Below are positions 1 to 12,052 of a DNA stretch of 64,000 nucleotides, piece by piece. Source of the stretch: Neoscytalidium dimidiatum. Taxonomy: Eukaryota; Ascomycota; Dothideomycetes; Botryosphaeriales; Botryosphaeriaceae. Each line of letters starts with the position of its first letter. Within the stretch, counting starts at the first letter, position 1. Location: positions 1,302,001 through 1,366,000 of the forward strand of contig CM074698.1 in the NCBI GenBank assembly GCA_037367355.1, written 5' to 3'. The position numbers and the translations under genes are program-made. Below the pieces are notes generated by a model, which searched no databases, had not been told where the DNA came from, and worked only from the letters and a program-made list of their open reading frames with translations.

Positions 1-3
1 GCC

Positions 4-3000
4 ATGGCAGACGCCCCGTCTGCCCCCCAGGACGACGCCGACGCTGTCATCGCTGCCGGTGGCGCGCAAGACCAGCTGGCTGCCAAACGCCTTCGGCGTG
101 ACGAGCCTGATCCTGTTGTCACCGACAGCTTCGAGACCGAGCAGTCGCGGGAGGTCGCTGCCGCTGCCGGCCTGCAGGCCCAGAAGGACGGGACTGCCGT
201 TGTGCTGTCCCACCAGGTCAGGCATCAGGTCGCCTTGCCTCCAGACTACGATTACGTCCCTATCTCTGAGCATAAGCCGCCAGAGAAGCCAGCTCGTGAA
301 TATCCTTTTACCCTCGATCCCTTTCAGCAGGTGTCTGTCCACTCGATTCAACGCAATGAGAGTGTCCTCGTGTCTGCCCACACTTCCGCCGGCAAGACGG
401 TGGTTGCTGAATATGCTATCGCACATTGTCTGAAGAACAACCAAAGGGTTATCTACACCAGTCCCATCAAGGCCCTCAGCAACCAGAAATACAGAGAATT
501 CATGGCAGACTTTGGCGACGTTGGTCTCATGACCGGAGATGTCACCATTAACCCAACTGCCACCTGTTTGGTCATGACCACGGAGGTCTGTACCTGTTTC
601 TCGGGTTCAATAACGAATGCTAATGCAAGACAGATTCTACGTTCCATGCTCTACAGAGGCTCCGAGATCATGCGCGAGGTTGCATGGGTAATCTTCGACG
701 AAGTTCATTACATGCGCGACAAGTGTATGTTCAGATGATGTCTCGATGAATTCGAGTTGTAGTCGCTGACAATCAACAGCCCGTGGCGTTGTCTGGGAAG
801 AAACGATTATTCTTTTGCCGGACAAAGTTCGCTACGTCTTCCTCTCAGCCACCATTCCGAACGCTATGCAGTTTGCTGAATGGATCACGAAGACCCATAA
901 CCAACCTTGTCACGTCGTCTACACTGACTTCCGTCCCACTCCACTACAACATTACTTCTTCCCCGCCGGCGCCGATGGTATACACTTGATTGTTGACGAG
1001 AAGGGCGTCTTCAGGGAGGAAAACTTCCAAAAGGCCATGCAGGCCATCACGGACAAGCAAGGCGACGATCCTGCCGACGCCATGGCAAAGCGCAAAGGCA
1101 AAGGCAAGGACAAAAAGTTGAGTAAGGGCGGTCAGAAGGGTCCCTCGGACATCTACAAGATCGTGAAGATGATTATGATGAAAAACTACAACCCGGTCAT
1201 TGTCTTCAGCTTCAGCAAAAGGGAATGCGAAAACCTTGCGCTGCAGATGAGCTCTCTATCGTTTAACGATGAGTCGGAGAAACAACTCGTCACGAAAGTC
1301 TTCAACAGCGCAATTGAATCCTTGAGCGAGCAAGACAGGGAACTGCCTCAGATCCAACACTTACTGCCACTGCTAAAGCGCGGGATTGGCGTTCATCACT
1401 CCGGCCTCTTGCCTATTCTAAAAGAAACTATTGAGATTCTTTTCCAGGAAGGTCTGATAAAGGTCCTATTTGCCACAGAGACTTTCTCGATCGGTCTGAA
1501 CATGCCCGCCAAGACAGTCGTCTTCACAAGCGTCCGCAAATTTGACGGCGTGTCTCAGCGCTGGGTTACGCCCTCGGAATTCATTCAGATGTCCGGGCGC
1601 GCAGGACGGCGTGGTCTGGACGACCGCGGTATCGTCATAATGATGATCGATGAGAAAATGGAGCCAACTATAGCGAAGGAGATTGTTCGGGGTGAGCAGG
1701 ACAAGCTCAACTCTGCCTTCTACCTGAGCTACAACATGATCCTGAATCTCATGCGCGTCGAAGGCATTTCCCCGGAATTCATGCTGGAGCGTTGCTTCTT
1801 CCAATTCCAGAACACTGCCAGTGTGTCTGGTCTTGAGAAACACTTAAATGAGCTGGAGCATGAGAAGGCCAGCATCCAGGTTCCGGACGAGAGTACAATC
1901 CGCGATTATTACGACCTGCGGCAACAGCTCAACCAGTACACCAAGGACATGCGGGACGTCATCACGCATCCTAATTACTGCCTCCAGTTCATGCAATCAG
2001 GGCGCTTGGTGCGTATAAAGCACAAGGACTACGATTTCGGCTGGGGCGCTGTGGTCAACTTCACGCATCGGAAGCCTGGCAAGAACCAGAAAGCATCCGA
2101 CATCTCGCCGCAGCAGTCGTATGTTGTCGATGTGCTTCTCCAAGTGGCAAACGACGTGACATTTGCACCTCAACCGAACCAAGACTTGCCTCAAGGCGTG
2201 CGTCCACCTTCGCCAGGCGAGAAGGGGAAAATGGAGGTCGTGCCAGTCTTGTTATCGTGTATTGACTCGATCGGCCATCTACGCATCTTCCTACCATCGG
2301 ATCTCAGGTCCCCGGAGCAGAGGAACTCAGTTCGTAAGGCTCTCGAAGAAGTCAAGAAGCGGTTCCCCGACGGGATTGCTATTCTCGACCCCATTGAGAA
2401 TATGGGAATCACGGATGATAGCTTCAAGAAGTTACTCCGGAAAATTGAAGTCCTCGAGTCCCGGTTACTGTCCAATCCTCTGCATAACTCACCAAGGTTG
2501 CCAGAGCTGTACGACCAGTACGCTGCTAAGATCGAGCTTGGCAACAAGATCAAGGAGGTAAAAAAGGCCATTAGCAATGCCTTGTCGATCATGCAGTTAG
2601 ACGAGCTCAAGTGCCGCAAGCGTGTATTGCGGCGTCTTGGGTTCATCAACGAGGCGGACGTGGTGCAGCTCAAAGCGCGAGTGGCATGCGAGATTAGCAC
2701 AGGAGACGAGCTCGTTTTGAGTGAGCTTCTGTTCAACGGCTTCTTCAACGAGCTGTCACCAGAGCAGTGTGCTGCTGCCTTGAGCTGCTTTATCTTCGAA
2801 GAAAAGAGTAACGAAACGCCGACGTTGAGGGAGGAGCTTGCGAAGCCCTTTCGAGAGATCCAGGCCCAGGCACGCATAATCGCGAAGGTTTCGCAAGAGA
2901 GCAAGCTGGCCATCAACGAAGACGAATACGTAGATGGTTTCAAATATCAGCTTATGGAAGTAGTGTTCGCGTGGTCCAAGGGGGCGACCTTTGCAGAAAT

Positions 3001-3237
3001 ATGGTACGTATGCGTGGAGCCAGCTCGTACAAGTCGACCGCTAACAAGGTTTGCAGCAAAATGACGGATGTCTATGAAGGCAGCCTGATCCGCCTGTTCC
3101 GCCGCCTGGAAGAGCTGTTGCGGCAGATTGCCCAGGGCGCCAAGGTCATGGGCAACAGCGATCTGGAGCAGAAATTCGAGAAGGCGCTCGAAGCCATCAG
3201 GAGGGATTTGGTTGCCGCGCAGTCCCTTTACCTGTAA
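4..3237 (+). CDS. MTR4: MTR4/DOB1-type ATP-dependent RNA helicase (exosome cofactor)
   Basis: DExH RNA helicase of the Ski2/Mtr4 family. It feeds RNA to the nuclear exosome as part of TRAMP and in rRNA maturation. Three exons are inferred: 4-724, 780-3003 and 3057-3237, with introns 725-779 (GTATGT...CAG) and 3004-3056 (GTACGT...CAG), giving 1041 residues; the yeast protein is about 1070. Visible motifs are Walker A with SAGKT ending near residue 132 (Lys131), the DEVH box at 232-235, and motif [12 protein letters not shown] at 510-519. These are followed by the arch/KOW region and a C-terminal DSHCT domain, where exon 3 supplies the final helices. The start ATG lies 3 bases from the window edge in good context, but an upstream in-frame start or exon outside the window cannot be excluded. 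The family call is secure. Confidence 0.95.
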
Positions 3238-3864
3238 GCGGCGAGTGGGTGAGAGGAGAGAGACTGTTCATGGCCGAGAGGGCTCGATGCATGTTCAGCC
3301 GGGGGGTTGTTAGGTAGGGCATTGGAGCGGCGTCAGGTGTTTGGCGAAGATGCATTACAGGATCCGCCTGTGGCGCTAGAGGCCGAGCGGCTTGTTTGTT
3401 TGCGAAAAGTACTGTGCCTAGTTTGCAAGGATGTAGTCGATGAAGAAGCACTGCGGCGGGAGGCCCCGAGCGGCGTTTCTCCCTCGGCACACGGCGTGGC
3501 GGCAGAGGCTGCGCGCAGCGTGACAGCACATGCGACTCACCGTCTCTTCCGCAGTATAGAACAGTGCCAGTGCTCGTCGTTGGCGGTGGTGGAGACCAGG
3601 GTGTTCGCGCGCCTTACTGGCCCTCGGGCGGTGCTGGCCCGGGCGCAGCTTGGCGCGGCTAGAGGCTAGCTTTGGCCTGGCAATCAGCAGCCCTTTGGTG
3701 CCAGGCCTGCAGCTAAACATCCACCGACACCTCGCTGTCCCGCCTCGTTCTTTCATCACCACCTCGCCCGCGCCCTCGGTGCCTCTTCCAGTGGGCGCCG
3801 TCCACATCTTCGTCGTCCTTCTGGCCACTTCATCGCAGCTGAAACAGCTCACGGCCCGCCAGTC
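3238..3864. other. MTR4-Cut8 intergenic region
   Basis: This holds the MTR4 3' UTR and the promoter/5' UTR of the Cut8 gene. It is pyrimidine-rich towards 3865. Long open frames on both strands here show no family resemblance and look like GC-rich noise. No RNA gene or repeat was seen. Confidence 0.6.
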
Positions 3865-4875
3865 ATGAACAGCGTCCTCGCCACTTCTCCCTTCTCCGCT
3901 CCGCACCTTCTCCAGAACACCCGCCTCTCGCCAAGCCGCTCCAGTGCGTCTCTGTTCCCCATGACGCCCGTTCGCCGTGTGCTGATCTGCTCTGCAGTGC
4001 CGCCCGCTTCGTCCCAGATGCCCTCGCGCAAGCGCAAAGCCGACGACGATCATGCCGACGCCGACGAGCGCATGTCTGCGTCCCCAGAGCGGTCGCCCTC
4101 GATGCCGCAGCGAACACTTGTTCAACCTCCGGCTCGCCACGGCAGCAAGCGTATGCGCACAAACATCAGCGGTCGTCCTCTTGGCCTCTCTCGCCTTCTC
4201 GAGACGCTGGGGCCCAACGATATGAGGAGCCTCCTCCAGACAATCTGCGAGAGGCACCCAGACATTGGCTCCGAGGTCGTCAACAGCGCCCCCCGGCCAA
4301 GCGTTTCATCCGCCCTGCAAGTCCTCAGCAACTACGAATCCGCCCTTCAAGCCTCCTTCCCCTTCGGCAACCGCAATTCGTCCGACTATGCCTACAACCG
4401 CGTCAAACAACCTCTGCACGATCTCCTCGAAGCCCTTAAAGACTACACCCCGCATTTCCTCCCGCCCAACGAATTACAGCCTGCTACCTCCCTTAGTTTC
4501 CTTGACGGCGCCACAGAAATCCTTCACCGGCTACCCAACTGGGACACTTTCCAGCACAACCGCCACAAGCAGGAGGCATATGAAGAGATGGCCAGGGCTT
4601 GGGCGATGGTCGTGAGGGAAGCGGGGAAAAGAGGTGGAGGCATCCAACTGGGATATGGCGGCTGGGATCAAAAGATTTCGAAACACAATGAACTGTCCGG
4701 CGGAAGGATGCAGGAGGCCGTAATTGAGCTGCAGTCGCACCTGGGCTGGATGGGTGGTAATGATGCTGCCGGCCCGCAAGCAGGTGTGGGCCCCAACGAT
4801 CCGGCCTCGATACGACAACAGCTGCTCAACGGAACATATGGCTTAGGTGCTCCTGTTCGCGTCGGTCCGTGGTAA
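3865..4875 (+). CDS. cut8: Cut8/STS1-like nuclear proteasome tethering factor
   Basis: Single-exon gene, 336 residues. Cut8 (fission yeast) and Sts1 (budding yeast) tether the 26S proteasome to the nucleus and are needed for nuclear protein degradation and chromosome segregation. The start MNSVLATSP matches the N-terminus expected of filamentous-fungal orthologues. It is followed by a basic NLS-like RKRK near residue 55, a Ser/Pro-rich stretch, then the conserved block beginning NISGRPLGLSRLLETL (about residue 101) with LLQTICERHP. A helical core with SDYAYNRVKQPL and FTPHFLPP-like motifs follows, and the end carries GGGIQLGYGGWDQK and LGWMGG. It is tandem with MTR4, 627 bp downstream. No intron is needed to restore conserved sequence. 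The family call is firm; the gene name follows the S. pombe convention. Confidence 0.92.
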   Translation: MNSVLATSPFSAPHLLQNTRLSPSRSSASLFPMTPVRRVLICSAVPPASSQMPSRKRKADDDHADADERMSASPERSPSMPQRTLVQPPARHGSKRMRTNISGRPLGLSRLLETLGPNDMRSLLQTICERHPDIGSEVVNSAPRPSVSSALQVLSNYESALQASFPFGNRNSSDYAYNRVKQPLHDLLEALKDYTPHFLPPNELQPATSLSFLDGATEILHRLPNWDTFQHNRHKQEAYEEMARAWAMVVREAGKRGGGIQLGYGGWDQKISKHNELSGGRMQEAVIELQSHLGWMGGNDAAGPQAGVGPNDPASIRQQLLNGTYGLGAPVRVGPW

Positions 4876-6662
4876 AATGACGAGTAGCGACACAAAATGC
4901 CCTTGCGTCACAAGCGCGAAGATCAGTCACTGATACTGAAGTTCTGCTTTCTTGTTTATATCTATTAGTGCAAGGCGGGAGTTCTTTGTTATCTCGGTGG
5001 TTTGCTCTTACATTTCTCTTCTCCTTTTGTTTTCCCCCTCCCCTTATCACTTCACGGCCTCGTATTCTTTTTCCGATTTCATTACTGGCGTTGGTGGTGC
5101 ATCATCGAAGACTGGATGGGTGACATATGGACATATGAGTTTCTGTAATTTGGTCCTTTCCCTCTGGATGCGCTCTCTTCCGCCGTTTGAGCGCTGCATC
5201 ATGATATCAAATGGCACTCGTCTTGCCGACGTATAGCATTCTTTTTCTCTTAGGGTAATGGGAATCACGTTGAATTCGTTGGCCGGAGCGGCTCTCCAAA
5301 CGTGCAGAGCCATTTGTGACATGGCGGGGCTTTGGGGCTTCGGTACTGGCTTTGACAAGATGATAATTTGCGCTTCTAACCCTTCACAGCGCGTCGACCT
5401 GGAAAGGGTTCCAATGAACATCTCTGCATGAGCATCGCATGCGGAGAAGACAGGAAGTGATTGTCCAGACCCAGGTATCGTCATTTTAACAACTTTAGTG
5501 CCTATATGTTCGTTGCGGCTACAACGCGTGTTGCTAGCTCTTTTAAAGAATAACGGCTTGATTAGAGCTGTTGCTTCCTCATAGTGCACACTGATGGGTT
5601 ATCCCGCTTACACTCTGTCTTCCCTACTTACTCTAGGTCCTTCCACCTCATCGTTTGTTTGCTTACCGCAATTGTTCTGTAGCCACCAACTGCCGACTGG
5701 CGCGCATTCTTGCAATCGCTAGATGGTAAATATGTTCACGAACAACATTATTGTGGGCTCTGAACACCTCACTCATCCATGGCAACACAGCACATCTTTG
5801 AGCGCCGCCCGGGCTATGAAGGATGGACTGTGGCTGAAGTTCGAATTCTCGTCCGCGAAACTTGATATTAGTTGGTGAACCGATACCGCAGATTACCAGG
5901 AGCAGCTCATGCGTAAAGCTCCTCGCAGACGAGAAAATCCGTGGGATCAACGAACCAGGTCTTTGAGAGGCGGGCACTCCTCTGGGCGAGATCAGTATCT
6001 CGTTCTGGAAAGTTACTAAGGGCAAGAGCACTGCCACAAGTCCCGTTCCGGCTTCCAGGCCCTTGGTCTGATCTCGAGGGTGCTAGGACCAGTCTTGCTT
6101 GAGGACTGGCCTGACGAATCTCTCACCGGGGACGGGTTGAGAGAGCTTCCCACGCGACAGAAGGTAAGCGGTGCGGGAGATGCGTGTAGAAGAAATGCAC
6201 TTGATTTGCTTGGTGTTGCCGCAGCGAAGGCGAAAACTGAGCCACGGGCTAGGCTCGCGATTACGCGGCAATGCTCTTTCACCGTTTCATCGTCTCTTCG
6301 CTCTCTTTTCACTTTACTTTTCTCTTTTCTATAGTATTTGAAAGAGGTAGCGACACCCTAAGCCTGCAAGGAATGTAGATGTCCAGAGGATGGATTCCCT
6401 GGAGGATCAAAGTCCCGACGACGGCTTGTGGACCAGCAGGTCATCAACTAACCGGATGGGTGTACTGCGCATGCAGCAAGGGTTCCGTATCAATGTGGAT
6501 GTTCGACGCAGGAATTGAAGTAGTAATGGGGTAGCTAATGTGGTCATAGGCGAGGTTGTTCGAGCCAATCCGAGAGGCATAAGGAAAAATCTGACGTGGA
6601 GGCGGACATAAGACGGAGATCAGCTCGTGGCAGTTGAGGGTGCGGGGGTGGGAAGGGCGGCA

Positions 6663-6668
6663 CCTCGG
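6663..6668 (+). promoter_or_regulatory. CCTCGG motif, candidate FarA/FarB fatty-acid response site
   Basis: A CCTCGG hexamer lies about 280 bp upstream of the thiolase ATG. In Aspergillus and other filamentous fungi the Zn-cluster factors FarA and FarB act through CCTCGG in beta-oxidation and peroxisome promoters. The downstream gene is of that class, which makes the match meaningful. A single hexamer can occur by chance. Confidence 0.35.
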
Positions 6669-6733
6669 CCTGTCGGCTGTCTCCACCATGTAGGCTGGAG
6701 TAGATGATCAAGGCTGCAAGGCCCTGCTCCCTG

Positions 6734-6768
6734 CCGCGGTCCAGAGAGCACCTTTAAATAAACCGCGG
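6734..6768 (+). promoter_or_regulatory. TATA-like box between two CCGCGG palindromes
   Basis: TTTAAATAAA (6753-6762) is bracketed by CCGCGG at 6734-6739 and 6763-6768. It is the most TATA-like site upstream of the thiolase gene, about 185 bp before the ATG. Palindromic CGG-type sites resemble Zn2Cys6 factor half-sites, but no factor can be named. Confidence 0.3.
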
Positions 6769-6945
6769 CCTCTCCTGCTCCATTGTTAGGTGCCGAGCTT
6801 CGTTCAGTTTCCTCTGTCTGCCACTTGTGCGCTAGTTAGCCAGACGTACATCGGCCACCAAAAGTTCACATTGCCCACTCCGTCGCCCGTACATACACGC
6901 CGACCCGTAACGGCTCGTATCTGAACCGCCGCGCCACCAGCAAGC

Positions 6946-8409
6946 ATGGGAAAGAAGCAAGCAAACAAGGAGGCCTGCTACGTGCTGGGCGTTGGCATGA
7001 CCAAGTTCGTGAAACCACGAGGCAAGGTCGACTATAACGAAATGGGCTTCGAGGCGGGTGTCAAGGCGCTGCTGGACGCTGGCATCAACTACGACGACGT
7101 CGACGTGGGCGTGGCGGGCTACTGCTACGGCGACAGCACTTGCGGCCAGCGCGTCTTCTACCAGTTCGGCATGACTCAGATTCCCATATACAACGTCAAC
7201 AACAACTGCAGCACCGGCAGCACCGGCCTGCACATGGGCCGCACCATGGTGTCGCATGGCGCAGCCGATGTTGCAATGGTGGTTGGATTCGAGAAGATGT
7301 TCCCTGGCAGCTTGAGCACCTTTTTCCAGGACCGGACAAATCCCACCTTGACCACGAATCTAGTCATGAAAGAGACTCGGGGCATTACGAATGCACCGGG
7401 TGCCGCACAATTGTTTGGCAACGCCGGAAGGGAGTACATCGAGAAGTGAGTCGCCAGGTTATGCGAACAGTTGCGTATTCTGACCCGGGCGCGAACCAGA
7501 TATGGTGCGAAAAAAGAAGACTTTGCCGAAATCGCACGCGTCAATCATGAGCACAGCAAGCGTAACCCGTACTCGCAATTCCAGGATGAGTACACGCTCG
7601 ACCAGGTCATGTCCTCGCCGACCATTCACGAGCCGCTGACGAAGCTACAATGTTGCCCGACCTCGGATGGTGCCGCCGCCGCCATTCTCGTCTCCCAGTC
7701 CTGGCTCGATGCCCATCCAGAGCTCAAGTCCCGTGCAATCCTCATCGCCGGGCAGGCTCTGGCCACCGACTCGCCGGCTCTATTCAACAAGTCCTCCATT
7801 GAGCTCGTTGGCTACAGCATGGCCGCCGAGGCCGCCAAGCGCGCACTCGAAGAGGCCAATGTCAAGGCATCCGATATTCGCCTTTGCGAGCTGCACGACT
7901 GCTTCAGCGCCAACGAGATGGTCACGCTGGACGCTCTCGGTCTGTCCGGAGGGTCGGGCAAGGCGCACGAGATGGTCCGCAAGGGCGACATCACTTACGG
8001 CGGCCGTTGCGTCGTCAACCCATCCGGCGGCCTCATCTCCAAAGGCCATCCTCTGGGCGCCACCGGCATCGCCCAGTGCGCCGAGCTGGTCTGGCACTTG
8101 CGCGGCTGGGCTAACAATCGCCTGGTGCCCAGCCAGCAGCCTGCTGGCCAGAAGGGCGTCGACGTTGCCCTGCAGCACAACCTCGGCCTCGGCGGCGCCT
8201 GCGTCTGCACCGTCTACAAGCGCGCGGACGGCAAGATCGGGACAGAAATCTCGAATCAGGAGGTTGGCAGGCTTAACGGCTTGGGCTACAACCCGGCCGT
8301 CGAAGCTAAGGGATTCACTCGTGAACAGGCAGACAATGTAAGGAGCAAGAAGAGCAGGAGTGAGTGGGCGCTGCAGGATACACAGCAGAAAGTTGAGGCA
8401 AGGTTTTGA
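6946..8409 (+). CDS. SCP2/SCPx-type thiolase (sterol carrier protein thiolase domain)
   Basis: Two exons, 6946-7445 and 7500-8409, with a 54-bp intron (GTGAGT...CAG). The protein has 469 residues and is a stand-alone thiolase of the SCPx / nonspecific lipid-transfer family. This family performs thiolytic cleavage of branched or very-long-chain 3-ketoacyl-CoA in peroxisomal beta-oxidation. The nucleophile is probably Cys88 in NNNCSTGS. His350 lies in the GHPLGATG block, and GGACVC (Cys401/Cys403) supplies the C-terminal active-site cysteine region. Also visible are CxLHDCFSANE-like sequence and NPSGGLISKGHP. No SCP2 sterol-binding domain follows. The C-terminus is ARF, only weakly resembling a PTS1. 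The gene is convergent with SOK1. Confidence 0.93.
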
Positions 8410-9669
8410 GCGAATGGGCGATACTGAAGACAAATGATTGCCTGCCGCCCCCTTCTCCCCCCACCAAAAAAAAAAAAAAAAAAAACCGACGCAGCCAATT
8501 TGCTGACCACTTCCTCTGGGAACATGGAGATTCCCAGCTCGTTATCGGTCAAAAGGCTAACGCGGCGACTCTGCAGCTGAATTCTCTGTGTATTCTCTGG
8601 AAAGTGGAAGTTTTCGAGCATAAATATCCTTCGTAAACATTATGGGCATCTTATATTTCACTAAAAGCATCACCCAATAGCAGCAACCTCCATCCACATG
8701 GAGTAGTCATGCAGACTGCTACTCATCATCATTCTCTACCCTATCCCCTTAAAACAACTAGGAATGCGTGCGATGAAGACCGAGAACTTTTAGGTATTAA
8801 ATCGAATTCATGCATTTTATAAATGAACCGCGCACGGCCTTTCCAAGTTGACACAACCCCCCGACAACACAGGTAGCGCAATGGGCATAAAACAAAAAGC
8901 AAGAGTTCGTACAAGCGCCACCGCTATAAGACAGCAACAATCAGAAAATCCAAAGACGCCGCCCCGGTCACGAAATCCTTGTTTCCATTTGAATTTCTGA
9001 AAACGTGTACAAAGAAATATTCAGAAAGAAACTATACTAAAGATGCAAACTGGGGGTATACAATGCCGTTTTCTCTTTTTTTTTTTTAAAAAAAAAAAAG
9101 AAAAACATAACAGCAAGGCTAACAAAACGCTCGCAAAACAGAAAAAGAGGTTCGACCGATAAAAGAGAATTAGATGCACAAGATATAGACAGAGGAGAGA
9201 GGACGCCGAGAAAAGGACTTCAGCAGGCAAAAATATGAAAAGGGCGAAAAGCGAGAAAAGACTGTTGTCCGCGGTGACATGGGAAATCAAACAAGGGAGA
9301 GCATCACAAGGGCGCATTTCAGAGATCCCGTGCATGCATCGGATGCAAAGGAAAACTGTGTCCGGAGCTTGAGTGAAACCTGAAAGAGATCGAAGACAGA
9401 TTTCCTTTACAGAAATGTAATGGAAATCGTCACAGCCGCAGCAGCGACATGAATGGCAGGACAACGCTTATCGTGACTTCGGCTCGCGAAGCATGAACAG
9501 CTCCGCTGTCGACGAACAAAATAGGATGAGACGTGATGACGACTCTCCACGGAGAAAAAAAGGAAGTCATCTTGTTCCCGGCTCTTTCGTGATAGTAGAG
9601 TTCCTGTGACAGGAGATCTTAGAATGTCCCGTAGAATTTCGACACGTATGTTGTCCTTCTATTCCATTC
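8410..9669. other. Convergent intergenic space with homopolymer tracts
   Basis: This 3'-to-3' space lies between the thiolase and SOK1 genes. It contains an A run of about 20 at 8466-8485 and a T12A12 palindrome at 9076-9099. The minus-strand open frame at 9021-9464 translates mainly simple Phe/Leu/Ser/Cys sequence and is rejected as a gene. Confidence 0.6.
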
Positions 9670-12052
9670 TCAACGTTGACGGTAGACCAAACGCTCTAAA
9701 CCGCTACTTGTGTTCCCGCTCCCCGGATCATCCTGTTGCTCGTTTCGAGGTCCCTGGTGACTAGGCGGCGCTGATAATGCAGCTGCCGCTGGATCAGCGG
9801 AACTGGTAGTTGCAGGACGTCGTTCATTTGCACTACTCCATCTTCTTGCTCTTTGTTCTGTGTGTTCCTGTTCTGGACCTGGGCTGCTGGTAGTGCTAGT
9901 TGCACCGAAGCCATCATCTGTCCACGAGGCTGCGGAAGCATCGGCATCCAGCATATTGGGAGCGGACGAGATACATGAGGCGGACGAGAGGTTCGGCAGA
10001 GGACTGCGCATCAACGCAGCGAAGGCAGCCGTCTGAGAGTAGACGATGGGACCCCAAATGCGCCAATGGAGAACAGCAATGTGGGTAACGCGACGGGCGA
10101 TGTCATCGAGAAATTCTGCTTCGAGGCCCCCACACTCCTCTGGAGAGGTAGAGCCCGGGGCACGAATATGGCTGGGAGATGCTCCATTGGAATTGATCAG
10201 TGCGTTGAAGATGTCAACTGGGGATGAAGAAACCAGAGAGTCTGTGTTCTTCATCACGCGTGCCGTTAGAGAGTTGCGCATAGCACTGGCATGCTCGTGG
10301 AAAACCATTCCGAACTCCGGTCGAATAAGATACCGCAGGCGGTCAGCCGTGGCATCGACAAGCTCAGCATTGTAATTCGCGTCCGCACCATATAAGGAAA
10401 GGGCATGGCGGACGATTTCCAATGAGATGTTATCTATGTTGACAAGCCAGTGCTGGTTGCTGTTTGTACCTGCCACTTCATTGACGACTACGATGGCAGA
10501 CACGGCTTCTCGCAAAGCCTGCACATGGGAGTCCGGCACCGATCTTGCGAAGCCTATCCTTCTAAGGAGGGACTTGAATGTATCGATGACCACGCCAAGA
10601 TACACTTGGTCACGGAATTCTGCCCTCAGGACGCGCAGGCGATCGAAGTCTAGGTAGAACGTTTCCGGGAACGAGCCTTGGCGATCTGAAGAGGTTAGCA
10701 ACGACAGCAGTCCGCGGACTATCACTCGTAAACCCCGGTCCTTAGCGTCGCGATCGCCATTTATGCTGCGGCACGTGATTGCGTGTTGTGCGAACCAGCA
10801 CTGTGACCGCTCGACCAGGATACGCCGTCGGGCAATCCTGTCTAGATGATACTTCTGCTCGAAGTTTATGGTGTCTTCAATAAGCAAGGCTCGAAGATGT
10901 CGGATTTGATGGTTCGCAACGTCCTGAGCGATGAAGTGTCAGTTGGGCTGGGTGACGTGTCAGAGGGATTTTCATAATATGACGACTCACCAGTTTCATG
11001 GCTTCAAGGATCCCCAAGAGTTCCCTCAAGCCGCTCACCAGGGATCTACCGCTACCGCCTCGGGTACCCAAATCGATCTGCTCCACCATTTTGTCTACCC
11101 ATTCATCGCGAACCGGCGCGCAGTGTGCCTTCAGCAAATGGGACAGCCACCTGGCGACATTGACCAGGTCGCATACCCCCTTCTCGATTTGCTGCATGAG
11201 CATCTTCGTGTCTAGTTGCTCTTCTACCCTCGACTGATCGCGCTCCGGTACCAAGCTTTTGATAATCTCTCTTATGGTGTCGAACATCAGCGGTATTCGC
11301 CTCTGCGCGATCTGAATGATGCGAGGCCACGACGCTCCCTTCCGCAGCTTGACTGAAGGTGCGCCATTGAACAGAAAGTTATAAAGCTCCAATTCTGCGG
11401 CCAACGCATTCCAATACTCCTCAGCTGTCTTCAGCTTAAATTTGCCCTTAGCCCCATCGAAGTTTGGTCTAAAGTGGAGCTCGCGATCGAAGTTGACGTC
11501 GTGTCGTAGCTTCGGGTTATTGATGATGGCGCCAATGTCCAGTTCGCTTAGCGAATGCTTCGTAATAGGCGGGTAGGAACTGGCCTGCGCAAAGCTGTGG
11601 GCTAGACGGCTTCCTTTGCTCCCGCCCGACGACATCTCGATCCACTGGCACAGATCCGACAGAATCTCTGCATCGGTCACTTGGGCCTTGCCTGCCTCCA
11701 GCGCTATTGCCTTCCGCGCCTCAGTGTCCTGCTCTTCATCGCAAAATCCCTCCTCGCGAAACTCGGACCCGCTCCTCTTCCGGCGCACGTTCATGAGCTC
11801 TGGGCGACGGTGGTAGGTCTCGCCGGCGGGGGCAGCAGGCTGGGCAGGCTGCTGCACGGCGCGAGCAGTGCGATCGGAGTTGGAGCCGGGGACAGAGGAG
11901 TAGCGTAGCGAGGACTGGTCGGAAGAGTCGCCGGCGTAGCTCATGGAGGAGCCGCGGCGCGACTTGTCCTGGGTCTGCGAAGCCATGTCGGCCTGGCGGC
12001 GATCCGGGTTGGTTCGTTGCGGTTCTAGCCCCTTCCGGTAGTTGGCAGTCAT
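9670..12052 (-). CDS. SOK1: SOK1/TCP11 family protein (cAMP-PKA pathway)
   Basis: Exons on the minus strand are 12052-10991 and 10923-9670, with a 67-bp intron (GTGAGT...CAG). The product has 771 residues. The T-complex-11 family includes yeast Sok1, a high-copy suppressor of PKA loss, and mammalian TCP11 proteins implicated in cAMP signalling. Conserved blocks are RRPELMNVRRKRSGSEFREE (about residues 82-101), LRHDVNFDRELHFRPN, the LYNFLFNG stretch, and in exon 2 LLIEDTINFEQKYH, PETFYLDFDRLR and the DTFKSLL region. The N-terminal 80 residues and the C-terminal 150 are low-complexity Ser/Gln/Ala. The start at 12052 is the first Met of the open frame; a downstream Met in the polar leader is possible. 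Biochemical role is not known in detail for the family. Confidence 0.9.

Larger units (their letters stand above)
4876..6945. other. Intergenic region with the SCP2-thiolase promoter
   Basis: About 2 kb without a gene I can support. Minus-strand open frames of 180 codons (5047-5589) and 124 codons (5663-6037) have no recognisable domain, no codon-use signature and no flanking splice logic. The last 300 bp carry promoter-like motifs, listed separately. Confidence 0.5.

Noticed and set aside
5047..5589. 180-codon minus-strand frame between Cut8 and the thiolase
   Set aside because: No domain, no splice partners, composition like surrounding spacer.
9021..9464. 147-codon minus-strand frame
   Set aside because: Phe/Leu/Cys/Ser-rich translation driven by T-rich tracts in a 3'-to-3' space.
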